Source of the DNA: Paraspadella gotoi
Lineage: Eukaryota; Chaetognatha
DNA: 64,000 bases
Assembly: GCA_051294375.1 (NCBI GenBank)
Contig: CM119268.1
Coordinates: forward strand, 20,363,747 to 20,427,746
Direction: 5' to 3'
In this document: piece by piece, positions 53,752 to 64,000 of the stretch
Position numbering within the stretch: the first letter of the stretch is position 1
Layout of the letters: each line of letters starts with the position of its first letter
Notes under the pieces: model-generated
Databases searched by the model: none
The model's input: the letters and a program-made list of their open reading frames with translations, nothing else
What the model was told of the DNA's origin: nothing
Position numbers and translations under genes: made by a program

Positions 53752-55140
53752 ATGGCGCTCGTCCAATCTCTCTTATTGCTTTTCTTCGCCGTATTGATCC
53801 TCGGAGACGCTACGTCCCTCCGCCGCCGTCAGTCCGAACAGTCGGAAGTCAAGTACGGCGTCTGTCCGTACGGCGGATTTTGGATGAAGTGTCCGGACGA
53901 AATACCCAACGAATGTCAAAGCGACCCGGATGTAAGTAGAATTAGATTGAGATGGGGGGAGGTTTAACTAATCAAAATTAAAAAAAACAAAAATCAAATT
54001 AGTTTTTGCTCATACAGTAGTGTACCGATTATTGCAAAAAAAAATTATAAAAATGATGGTTGAACGAAGGTTTAAACGTCAATCAAATAATTATTAGAAG
54101 AGACAATGTTGGTAATCAGTAAATGCTCAAACGGGTTCTAGAATTAGTTCGTTACACGTCTATTTTAGCCGAGAAGCCAATGCTCCGCTAATCATCTTAC
54201 CTCATACCTCCATCTTTTTAATCTCTCGAGCCACGAACCGTTAAATTGCTCATTTTGAAATCCACTTTCTAATAAATAAACAAACAAAAGACGTAAACAA
54301 AAATCGAATCCCCCCTCGCCCCCCACCCGACTCTCTCCTCAGTGTCCCGACTACTCCAAGTGTTGCTCCAGATCTTGCGGCAAAGCCTGCGAGTTTTCCC
54401 TCTTCGCCCCGAAGACCGTCTCGGGACGATGTCCGACCGATCAGACCGAGTGGACGCATCCGCTTCGACCGGGGGATCCCGAATTCTCTCGAGAGTATCT
54501 CATATGCGACGCATTCGAGTGCGACGTTGACGAACATTGCATTGGTAAGGTTGAACGAGGGTGGGGTGAGCGTGAGGAAGGCGGGAGGGGAAGAGCCACC
54601 CCGCGGGGCGGAGGATTTGGGAGATGACATATCTCTAGGGGCGGCCCCAGAGGGCAGACTATTCCAGGGCGAGCAGCAAAATGGTCATTGAAGGGGCGCC
54701 CCTAATAGACCCAAAATGTTTCCCCCTGGGGCCAAAAAATGTCTGTCCCTATCGGTAACCCCTTGGGGAGCAAAAAAGTGCTCCCCCAGGGGCGAGTTAA
54801 GGAGAGAGCAAAGTTTAGATAAGAAAATATACTTTCTGACTATGTTATTGTATCTGAGAATATCTCTCCCTGTCTGTTACTCTCTCTTTTTCTCTTTCTC
54901 TTTCCCTTTTTCTTTCTCTCTCTCTCTCCTCTCTCTCTTTTTTTCTCTCTGCATTGAGCAGTATGTGACCGACCGACAGAAAGTAAAAGGTGATAAAAAG
55001 ATGCTCCGACGCATCTAAAAATAAAATCAGAGGAAACATCTAATTGGATCACATTTTTCTCTCTTCTCTGAACAGGATATCTCAAATGCTGCGAAAATAA
55101 TTGCGGTTCCAAAAGATGCGTCGCTGCCGTTGAAGATTGA
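53752..55140 (+). CDS. Secreted protein with two WAP (whey acidic protein) domains
   Basis: Three exons, 53752-53931, 54343-54544 and 55076-55140, with phases 0 and 1 and GT-AG sites, encode 148 aa. A signal peptide covers about residues 1-22 (MALVQSLLLLFFAVLILGDA), then an Arg-rich LRRRQ, so the mature protein is secreted. WAP domain 1 spans roughly 38-83 (GVCP..., ECQSDPDCP, KCC, SCGKAC). Domain 2 spans roughly 91-143 (GRCP..., ECDVDEHC, KCC, NNCGSKRC). Each keeps the cysteine framework of the four-disulfide core. WAP proteins inhibit proteases or bind microbes; crustacean double-WAP proteins are immune factors, but the role here is inference. An in-frame ATG exists at 53695, but the start at 53752 places the hydrophobic signal at the N-terminus. 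Exon 1 ends inside domain 1 and exon 2 inside domain 2. Confidence 0.9.
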
Positions 55141-55888
55141 ATATCTCGATCAAGAAATTTCAATTGATGAAATGAATGCCATTGCAATGTAATCATTGCA
55201 GTCTCTGTAGTCAATTACCAGGAAAATACTGTTAAGTCGATTAACAATATAGCATTACCTTGGACAGTATTCATTTCTAAGTAATACTCAAATGGCGCTT
55301 TTTATACAATTAAAAACGGTTTATAAAAGCGTTATACTTTACCACTTCGTTCATAGGGAAGGCATGTCAACTGAAAGCTAGCTGGGTGGATGGAGACCCT
55401 TACACCTTTACACCTTTCGCCTGTTCAAAGTCAGGGGCAAGCGAGCATATTTATAGAAAGGAAGGATAAGTTTCAAATCATAGCTGAGAATTTATTCGGT
55501 CTTTGCATACCAGAAGAAAAAATTGAAACATAGTAGAAATAATAATTTATTCATGATGAAATAGCACAAGTTTTGTTTTGTTTTGGTTGTACCAATTTCA
55601 TAAAAAACGATAGTATTGATTCTAATGAACTAATTCTAATTAATTCTAATGAACTAATCTAAAAAGTACCCCTGCCAATTTTCTCCCCAGATTTACTTTC
55701 CTATCCTACAGCCCCCTTAGGCTTAGCACCCCCAAATTTACCCCGCAAATGTCCCCTCGTCCTTTTTACTTCTCTCTCGAACTCTCCATATTCGCGACAG
55801 GAAATATTTTCTTGTCGTGAAATTATCAGAGGATTACCCTCCCTCCCCTCTCTCGTGCTCGTTCTCTCTCTCCTCTCTCTCTTCTCGC

Positions 55889-55948
<60 letters not shown>

Positions 55949-56007
55949 CTCTCTCTTGCCGGCCAAAGGATCAAACGGTTGATGAGGCCGACGAACACAA
56001 CGTCAGC

Positions 56008-56195
56008 TCGACAGAAGACGACGACGACGAAGAAGAAGAAGACAAACGACGACGACGAAGACGAAGAAGAAACAACGACGACGACGACGAAGACGAAGAG
56101 AAGACAACGACGACGACGACAACGACAGCGAAGAGAAGACAACGACGACGACGAAGAAGAAGACAACGACGACGACGAAGAAGAAGGACGACGAA
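56008..56195. repeat. Compound GAC/GAA triplet array
   Basis: Alternating GAC and GAA runs give long open frames of Asp/Glu, Thr/Lys and Arg in the three plus frames. Composition alone explains them; no domain is present. Confidence 0.85.
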
Positions 56196-56893
56196 TGTTG
56201 TTATTTATGTTTAATTATTGTTAAAAAAGTTATATAAACATTAAATAATTTAAATTAAAACCGTCGCAATTATATTATTATGAACTATCATAAACAAATA
56301 CTCGAACGAGACTCACGACTGAGGGCGGGAGGGGATTTTAAGGGGGGGATGGACGGTTAGGGGTCTAGAGAAGGGGGGGGGGAGATTTATCCCCCCTCGA
56401 TCTGAATTCGGAATCCGAAAAAGCAGAAGACCCGAATCTTCGCTTGATTAGCAGCGTTTATGCAAAAGTCGCCCCCCCGCGGTTGACACTGAGGGAAAAG
56501 AAAGGAAAGACAAGAAACCAGAGAGAGAGAGAAGAAGGGAAGGAATTAGGTAAAGTAGGAAAAAAAGGAGAGGAAAATAAGAAGCGAAGAATGGGAAACG
56601 TTACAGAGATTTGGAAAGAAAAGTAAAGAGAAGAAAAGAGAAGAAAGAATCATAGAATCTCAAAGAAATCTCAGAGAAAACGAGCTTAAGTTATGATCGA
56701 GAAAAGAAGACGATGAAAAAGTCAGCCAAGGACAGGCAAGCAAAGAGACAATCAAACTAACGGACAAACAAGCACAGATAAACAACATCTAAAGAAGAAG
56801 CGACTTAAAAAGCAGTAATTCAGTCTTCTCTCCTTTTTCCTCCAGAGGTCGACGCACTTTTGGAAGACAGATGTCACCGCTGCTGGCCTTCTC

Positions 56894-56897
<4 letters not shown>

Positions 56898-56967
<70 letters not shown>
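56898..56967. repeat. (CT)n microsatellite
   Basis: About 35 CT units, with further CT/TTCT to 56985. Confidence 0.95.
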
Positions 56968-56984
<17 letters not shown>

Positions 56985-57454
56985 TCACCCTCTAATCACC
57001 CCACTTTCCCCCAGATTGTTTCTCTCCCTCTCCATCTCTCATTCCCCCCCGGATTGATTAGGATTTAACAGGGTTTAGCTTTTTTTACTCTCGTTGTAAA
57101 ATCAACTCGAATTAACTCGTTTACACTTTTTTTTCTTCTTTTGTTTGGAATTTCCAGGTTTTTTTTTGTTTTTTTCGTAAACTTTCTTTTGGAATTTAAT
57201 TCTTTCTATCGGATTTAATCACTTCTTTTCTAATCAAACGGAATTTTTTTTCAATCGAATTTGTTTGAGTTTTTTATTTTTCCGCTTAATTACTTAAGCT
57301 TTTTTTTTGCGTCTGGGGATTAAACTTCAAAACAGTTTGATTGACAAGATATAATAATTTCAACAAACGAATGTAAGTAACTTTTAAAATACTTATTTCT
57401 AATGTGTAATTTCTATTTGTAATGTAGGTAAATACGTATTGGCTCTCGTTTAAA

Positions 57455-57486
<32 letters not shown>

Positions 57487-57782
57487 GGAGGGAGAGAGAG
57501 AGAAAAAAGAAATTTCAGGTCATCAGAGAAATAATTTATTGCTGAATCAAAAGATATAACCCCCCCCCAAAACTGATTCGATGAAAGCAGCCAAAGAATC
57601 TGACCGTCCCCGACCAAGACTCACCTCAACCTCCCTCTCCTCCTCCTTTCCTCACCCAAACCTCACCCAAACCTCACCCGGGCTTTTCCCATTTATTTGA
57701 GCCATAAACAAAAGGGAGTCGGAATTTTTCTTAAACGATTGACTCCCGGGTTTGAAGGAGGAGGAGGAAGAAGGAGGAAGAA

Positions 57783-57807
57783 NNNNNNNNNNNNNNNNNN
57801 NNNNNNN
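57783..57807. other. Assembly gap (25 N)
   Basis: Unknown bases beside a GGA-rich low-complexity tract, probably an unresolved repeat. Confidence 1.
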
Positions 57808-58799
57808 AAAAAGAGAAAAGAGACTAATTTATTACTGTAGATAATTGTTGATATTATTGCATTATTAAAGTTACGCAAATTTTAACATTGTTGTACATTT
57901 CGAATGTAATATATTTTAAGGCACTGTCTCTCTCTCTCTCTCTCTCCATTTCAATTTCTTGGTTCATCAAACTACTCTGTCCTCACCTTCACCTGGTCCC
58001 TAATAAAACTGAAACAACTATCTTTTTCTCAAAATCTCTGTGTTGAAACTTTGGCTCTGTCTCTGCTCTCATCTCTCTCTTTCTTAGCACAAATTCTCTT
58101 CAAATTCACCAAATTGAATTGGCGCTGAAGAAGACTCTGTATGTGTGAGGCGAAACGATGTCCGTTTCACTAATGAATAAAATCGTTGTACAATTCTGCT
58201 CTTCAAACTTTGTTCTAAATCAAGATCAACAACGGAATAAACAGAAAGGAAAAAAAAGACGACAGAGAGAGATAAAAATAATAAAAAAGTTTTTAGAAAA
58301 AAAAAATAATCCACGAAAATCTCGGAGAATAAATTTGGGGTTTTGTATTCAAGAAAAAAGTAGGCGTGATAAACAATTCAAAATTGTTTATTAGTTGATT
58401 AAGCATCAATATACACTTTCTATTTTTTTTTTTTCAATTGATAATTAAGACTGAAGGTCCTTTTGGTTCATCGAGTTCAAAATGAGTTAAAACCTTATTT
58501 TTTTGCTATTACTCTGAAATAATTAATTGAGATTGATTATTGATTTGTATGAAATGAAACTCGATCGCTAATACAGAAGGTAAACTATTTTGCAATAATG
58601 AACGGTCAAGAAATATTATAATCTTCTATTAAAAAAATAATAGTTGACATAATCAGTTAACAGACTATGATGATTTTGACTTCCAAAATTTTTTTTACTT
58701 ATTAAAAATAAATTTTATTTCAAATCATCTTAAAAAATTTTGAATCTTGATGAAATTTTAGATTGTTTTATATTTTTTATATTATATATTTAATTTGAT
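57808..58799. other. AT-rich intergenic DNA with one hammerhead-like relic
   Basis: A short CT run at 57929-57946 and the motif at 58121. Otherwise nothing is recognised. Confidence 0.4.
58121..58168 (+). ncRNA. Hammerhead-ribozyme-like motif, copy 3 (mutated core)
   Basis: CTGAAGA (58125-58131) replaces CTGATGA. GAAA is at 58152-58155 and TC at 58161-58162. GGCG (58121-58124) can pair with CGTT (58163-58166, with G-U pairs). The tail AATAAAATCGTTGT downstream is shared with copy 1. The core change predicts no activity. Confidence 0.25.
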
Positions 58800-59057
58800 A
58801 TTAATCCGCGCATTGCCGGATATATAGGCAGGTATCGCCTAGCTTTCCCAAGTTGATGTACAGTATGACTTGCCTGCATGTATAAGTTATTTTTTTCTCC
58901 CTTTTTCTAAAAATGAAATTCACAGAAAATCTCGGATGTAATTTTGGGGATTTTGATTGAAGGAAAAAAAAATGGCGGATTAATAAGTTTTTAGAAGGAA
59001 AGAAATAATGTAAGAAATTTTTCAAAAAACAAAAGATTGTATGAGAAAGAAAGACAA

Positions 59058-59092
<35 letters not shown>

Positions 59093-59916
59093 GAGATGAG
59101 ACAAAAGTGACAAAGCTGCGAAGAACCGCTGTAAGGTCACGCAGAGCCATGAACTCGTTGGCAGAAAAAAGAATAAAAATAATATCATATTTAAATGAAT
59201 TGGATAATTTTTTATGGTTGTGCCTAATTTTTTATATATATATATCACTATTTTTAAAGAACATAAAAGATAAGGCAAAAAAGATGTTACAATTGTTTTA
59301 TACAAATTGGAAATTTTCGCAAATTTTTCTCAATCACAGCTTTGTAAAAGATTTTATTTTTATTTGTTTTAAAATTAAGACATTATAGCTTTTTCATTAA
59401 AAAAGTTCCTTTGAGTTCCCATTTTTATTATAGATTTTAAATAAAAAATTTTTGAATTTACATCTTTTCAAGTATTAATATACTGCAATATGTAAATTAG
59501 ATTTAAAAGCATTTCTAATATAAACTAATATTGGATACTTATAATGAGTACTAATACATCTCATTTGCATATTGCAGTAAATCAACAATTGAAGTGGAAA
59601 ATTCAAACAAAAATACTTAAATCCAAATTGTAATAGAAGAATATTCAGAGCTATTTCAGAGGAATGAGAAGCCATAGTCTAATTTTTAACTTACGTGATC
59701 GCACACTTTTAAAAAAACTTTCATCGTAATTTAATACATAATTTTTATATTATAAAAAAAACGGTAAAGTCTCCAGCCCAAAACTATTAAAAGCATAGTA
59801 AGTTTTTATACAAAAAAGCCGTTGACGCCTGAACGACGACTGGACGAACGTCACAAACAGAAGCTGACCCCGAATCAATATCCGAGCCTGGACCGGCTTC
59901 GCCGGTCAGGCTCGAT
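58800..59916 (-). repeat. ATCAAGCC repeat family, copy C3, inverted
   Basis: Read on the minus strand it starts ATCGAGCCTGACCGGCGAAG at 59916 within a T tract and aligns with C1 and C2 through the ACTGCAATATG hairpin (59488-59580), the CT tract (GA on plus, 59061-59090) and CAAAATTACATCCGAG. It lacks the TTATGCTTTTAAGA end, so it is probably truncated. Confidence 0.65.
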
Positions 59917-61200
59917 AAAAAGCATAATCAAGTTAAAGAAATAGATTTTTGTTTTTTCTTTTAACTCATTTCGCAATTAAAGCGATTCCATCAAACTTGA
60001 TATCAGATCTCGGCTAAAAAGCTGTGATATTGACAGGTTTGGACACAGTCAAGAAACAGAAAATAGTTGCTAATTTGGAGGATCAAGTATGATTCTGAAG
60101 GCGAAAAATCGGATGAATAATTTTGTAAAAAAATCTAATAACCCCTTTATATATTTAAAAGCGCCAAGGGAAATAAAAATACAGAGAGGATAGTGATTCG
60201 TTGTGGTATAAGGTTATAGCACCAATACGTTTATTTTACTCAGCTGCTTTTATTTTTGACTGTGGGAAAAATCTTCAGGACTTTATCTATATATGATACC
60301 GAAAAAAGTACGTAAAGGATACTTTTTTAAGAGTCAGGTTGGCAAAAATTAAAACTAATTAAAATTTCTTGAATAGTTATGTTTGTTTTTAATTTTTAGA
60401 TCAAATAAAAAGTGATGCAAGAATTAAATTTGCTATTTCTGGTTGTGAATGCTTGTCATTTTAATTAACTATATATCTAAGAGCCTTTGCAGTGTTTTTA
60501 ATTAAGATTATATTATTCTCCTTTTGCAAGATCTGTGCTCTTAAAATGTTGGATACGTGATATAAAAAGTAACGGATTATGTCTATATTTTTGGGAAAGA
60601 CAGGTTATTATTCTTGGATATCTACTTAAGATTACATGTTTGGAAGGTATGTTTTTTAAAAAGTGCTCACTATCATCGTTTTCATTTAAATTTTTTGACT
60701 GAAAGCTGAGATTAACAAGCAGGTCTAAAAATGTTACCTGGTTTATTCCGCATCGTCCAATCTCAAATTAGATCTAAATCATGTAAAAAAATGTCTGCCA
60801 AACCCTGTGTTTGCAAGCACTTATTGATCGATTTTACAGAAAAACTAAGATGGAAAAAGATTAAGCTAGCATATGAGGGGACCTAAATTTGTGCTATAGT
60901 GCTAAAGTTCTGTTAAAAACTAAGTTTGAAAAAATTGCTAAGGCTACTAATACAGGGTTTAAGCAGTCCAATTATAATTCCATTTAAATAATAAAGAAGC
61001 AATTCAAGATTTGACATTATAAACGTATATAGACAAACGTGAGGAGCAAGACGTGAATAAGCGAGGACAAACGTTTAAAATCATAAAGAGAAATTTAATT
61101 AATTAATTTCACAAATATATTTCAATATTCAACAATAATATATTACGCGTGCCTGTTGCATCAATATAATCATAGAAAAACTTAGTTTCAATAAGTTTAA
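59917..61200. other. AT-rich DNA, no features
   Basis: I see no gene, no clear repeat family and no RNA gene in this stretch. Confidence 0.4.
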
Positions 61201-61204
61201 AATC

Positions 61205-61965
61205 TCTAAATACTACTTTTGTAGTCGAGCATGCCTTAGGTTCACGCCTGCTAAGAATCAAGACATCTTTCAGTCTGTCGACCGGTTGGTTCATTGAGTA
61301 AAAGCCAATCAGCTTCATGACCACTTAGGTACCTTGGGTTCAATCCCAACGCGCGGTACCTACCGAGCGGATGAAGCGTGTGAGGACGGCCGGTAAGCTC
61401 TTGGGGGGAATGGCAAACTCCTCAGCCTGGTCCAAGCCCAGTACCCGTTTCCAGGCTGCTAGAGGGGTTATAGAAGTTTACGGACAGTCATCTTCCAGCT
61501 CCACGTAGCGCCTAAATCGCAGCACTGGTGAGCCATGCCTGTTGAGCGTTATTCCAAACCTTCTGATTCCAGGACCTTGGATCTATCGCTGAAGATTGCT
61601 CCCCTCCCTGGAAGCAAGTTGCACGGTGGGTCTACAATTGGGGGGGCTAATGTAGTCGGGCATTGCCTTAAGTTCGCGCCCGCCTAGAATCATGACCATT
61701 TCAGTTGTGACCTTCGGTGGTCTCATTGAGTAAGCCATCAGCTCATGACCACTTACGGTACCGGGCTTCAATCCCAACCCACCGGTATAGTTCCTTACCC
61801 TGCGGGAAGCTATGAGGACCCCGGCCGTAAGCCGCCTTGGGCATGGCAAACCCTCAAAGCTGCGTTCCAAGCAGGACCCGTTTCCATGGCTGCTAGAGGG
61901 TGGCGGTTATTTGAAAGAAAGTTGAACGGACAGTCAATCTTCAGCCCACGTAGCGCCTTATCACA
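61205..61965. repeat. Two tandem copies of a GC-richer repeat with a Pol III B-box-like hairpin
   Basis: Copy 1 starts near 61209 (TGTAGTCGAGCATGCCTTAG) and copy 2 near 61651 (TGTAGTCGGGCATTGCCTTA). They share CATTGAGTAA, ATGACCACTTA, TTCAATCCCAAC, GGACAGTCA and CCACGTAGCGCC. Copy 1 contains GGGTTCAATCCC, a strong B-box match in a TTGGG/CCCAA hairpin (61334-61349) between two GGTACC sites. The class is uncertain, possibly a tRNA-derived SINE. Confidence 0.6.
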
Positions 61966-62734
61966 ATCTTTTGACCAATTAAGAAACTAGAATTGAGGTT
62001 AGGAAAAATAAGGAAACTTTAATTTTAAAGTTTTTTTAAACCAATGAGGAAGGGAAGGATTCTGTCTCTAAATAATAAATAAGGGTCGTTTCTTCGATTT
62101 CGAACATGGACAGAGGTTTAAACTCAGCATTAAAATCATTAAATATCTTCTAACACATACTGTATCAATATTCGTATTCATACTCTTAGTCACTTGTTAT
62201 TGTATATACGTATATATTGTATTCATACCTAGTCAACTTGTTTATTGTATTCATAGCGAAAAATTAAATCTCGTGAAAAGAGAAATAAAAGTGCAATGAA
62301 ATGGAAAAAAAATGACATTCAGGGTTGCAGGAGCGAAATAAAATAAGGAGAGTGGCCAGAAAAGAAGTCTGTTCTGTACTCTCTCTCTCTCTCTCTCTTC
62401 TCTCTCCTCTCTCTTCTTTCGCATCTCGTTATTTTTTCAACTGAATATTTTTTCTCATATCGAAATTCCTTTCGCTTACGAACGACGTTTCCCGCGCTCG
62501 CCCGGAAAATTTCGATTACGAAAAAAATATATTTCGTTTTTGGTTTATAATAAAAAGAAATAGAAAATAAAAAAGTTTGAATTTTTGTCAATTTCTCTGC
62601 TTCGTCCGTATTTGCCATCAAAAATAAATAAAATCTGCGTGTCGTGTAATTTTTCTCTTAATTCGCTGTTCCTGCTGCGTTTTGTCATATTTGTCTCTTA
62701 AATTCCGTCCGTTTTTACTTTTGTGACATGAAGT

Positions 62735-63068
62735 TCCTCTCCTCCCTATTCTTCCTCCTTTCCTTCTTCTTCCCACTCCTCTCCTTCTTCCTCCTCCTCT
62801 GTTCCTCCTCCTCTTCCTCCTTCCTCCTCCCTCCTTCTCCTCCTCCTCCTCATTCTTCTCCTTCTCCTCCTCCTCCTCCTTCTTTCTTCCTTCCTCCTCC
62901 TCCTCCTTCTTCCTCCTTCTCCTCTCCCTCCTCCTTCTTCCTATCCTCCCCTTCCTTCGTTGCCTCTTCCTCCTTCTTCCTCCTCTCCTTCTCTCCTCTC
63001 CTCTTCTTCCTCCTCCTCTTCTCCTGAGAAGGAGGAGGAGGAAAAAGAAGGAAGGAGGAAGAAGGAGG
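62735..63068. repeat. Pyrimidine tract flipping to purine tract (centre of the palindrome)
   Basis: About 290 bp of (CCT)/(TTC) followed by GGA/GAAGGA. Low-complexity frames on both strands are artefacts. It could form triplex or hairpin DNA. Confidence 0.85.
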
Positions 63069-63243
63069 AGGAGGAACTTCATGTCACAAAAAGTAAAAAC
63101 GGACGAATTTAAAGAGACAAATATGACAAAACGACAGACAGACGAATTTAATTTTTGATTGGCAAACGACGAAGAGAGAATTGAAATTCAAACTTTTTTT
63201 ATTTTTCATTTCTTTTTATTATAACCAAAAAAAATAATTTTTT

Positions 63244-63253
63244 NNNNNNNNNN
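63244..63253. other. Assembly gap (10 N)
   Basis: Unknown bases within the right arm of the giant inverted repeat, between its two partial direct copies. Confidence 1.
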
Positions 63254-63736
63254 ACGATAAGCGGTAAGCGGTAATCTGCTAATCAGATAATAAATCACGA
63301 TAATTGTCTCAATTCATGATCCCAACTGGTCAGAACAGATCATATCATACCAAACCAATGGCTGCGCTGCATGCATAATTTTTTCAACTGACAATCTCTT
63401 CTGTCTGAAAAATATTCTGTCCAAACTTCATGTCACAAAAAGTAAAAACGGACGAATTTAAAGAGACAAATATGACAAAACGACAGACAGACGAATTTAA
63501 AGAGACAAATATGACAAAACGACAGACAGACGAATTTAATTTTTGATTGGCAAACGACGAAGAGAGAATTGAAATTCAAAATTCAAACTTTTTTTATTTT
63601 TATTTTCTTTTTATTATAACCAAAAAAATAATTTTTTTTCTGAAATGGAATTTCGCGCGGGAAACGTCGTTCGTAGCGACAAAATTTCGAATGAAAAATT
63701 CAGTTGAAAAAAAATAACGAGATGGAAAAGAGAGAG

Positions 63737-63771
<35 letters not shown>

Positions 63772-64000
63772 TTCTTTTCTGGCCACTCTCCATTTATTCG
63801 CTCTCAACCCTGAATGTCATTTTTTTTCCATTTCATTGCACGTTTTATTTCTTTCACGAATTTAATTTTTCGCTATGAATACAATAAACAAGTGAACTAG
63901 GTATGAATACAATATGAATACAGTATGAATACAATAAACAAGTGAACTAAGTATGAATACAATATGAATACAGTATGTGTTAGAGATATTTAATGATTTT

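Larger units (their letters stand above)
55141..57782. other. Intergenic DNA, microsatellite-rich
   Basis: Contains a diverged family E repeat (55330-55600), (CT)n at 55890-55950, GAC/GAA triplet arrays (56008-56190), (CT)n at 56898-56967, GA at 57457-57500 and a GGA-rich stretch before the gap at 57783. No gene was recognised. Confidence 0.4.
62132..64000. repeat. Giant inverted repeat reaching the window edge
   Basis: The left arm 62132-62760 is repeated inverted in 63050-64000: for example AAAATCATTAAATATC at 62132 mirrors GATATTTAATGATTTT at the final bases, and CATGAAGTTCCTC at 62727 mirrors GAGGAACTTCATG near 63070. The centre is a CCT/TTC-rich tract (62735-63025) that flips to GGA. 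Part of the right arm is present twice (63075-63243 and 63427-63640) around an N gap. Confidence 0.85.

Noticed and set aside
55817-56224. Acidic/basic 119-135 codon frames
   Set aside because: CT and GAC/GAA microsatellites; all three frames are open.
62618-63082. 154-codon Arg/Glu-rich frame on the minus strand and the matching Ser/Leu/Pro frame on plus
   Set aside because: Translation of the CCT/GGA tract at the centre of a palindrome.

Overview
The window looks like nuclear DNA from an invertebrate animal. It is AT-rich and intron-containing, full of microsatellites and short transposable elements, with five small, well-separated protein genes of animal type. A double-WAP secreted protein and the abundance of (GA)n suggest an arthropod, possibly a crustacean, but that is a guess and nothing here fixes the phylum. 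Three runs of N (44622-44631, 57783-57807, 63244-63253) are assembly gaps.

Genes. (1) 404-7589, plus strand: a CD225/dispanin (IFITM-like) membrane protein in four exons, with two tandem alternative last exons that each encode the C-terminal half of the domain. (2) 10046-7874, minus strand: a complete six-exon phytanoyl-CoA dioxygenase domain protein of the PHYHD1 type (294 aa), tail-to-tail with gene 1 and with overlapping predicted 3' ends. (3) 13556-14083, plus: single-exon ARF6 (175 aa). (4) 16649-17714, plus: two-exon Rap1 (184 aa). (5) 53752-55140, plus: a three-exon secreted protein with two WAP domains (148 aa). The first four lie within the first 18 kb. From 18 to 53 kb I find no host gene.

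Repeats. The rest is mostly transposon-derived. A compact LTR element of the TRIM type has two complete copies (5576-6228, 39365-39988) and three solo LTRs (29544-29758, 38502-38738, 50616-50851). It shows a primer-binding-site-like start, a polypurine tract and 4-bp target duplications. There are also Tc1/mariner-like inverted-repeat elements (2344-3881, 19732-22308, 32996-34595), AT-rich foldback elements, a 1.6-kb repeat family beginning ATCAAGCC (20066, 29772, inverted at 59916), a family bounded by GTCGGATCTGC, and a decayed Ty3/gypsy-like reverse transcriptase (44632-45100). Three copies of a hammerhead-ribozyme-like motif occur at 34293, 52046 and 58121. A large inverted repeat occupies 62132-64000 and runs to the window edge.

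The genes do not form a pathway: ARF6 and Rap1 are independent membrane-trafficking and adhesion GTPases. The most interesting items are the duplicated last exon of the CD225 gene, the TRIM family with a tRNA-like module in its LTR, the hammerhead-like tails, a DR4 nuclear-receptor half-site array near 25.05 kb, and the terminal giant palindrome.
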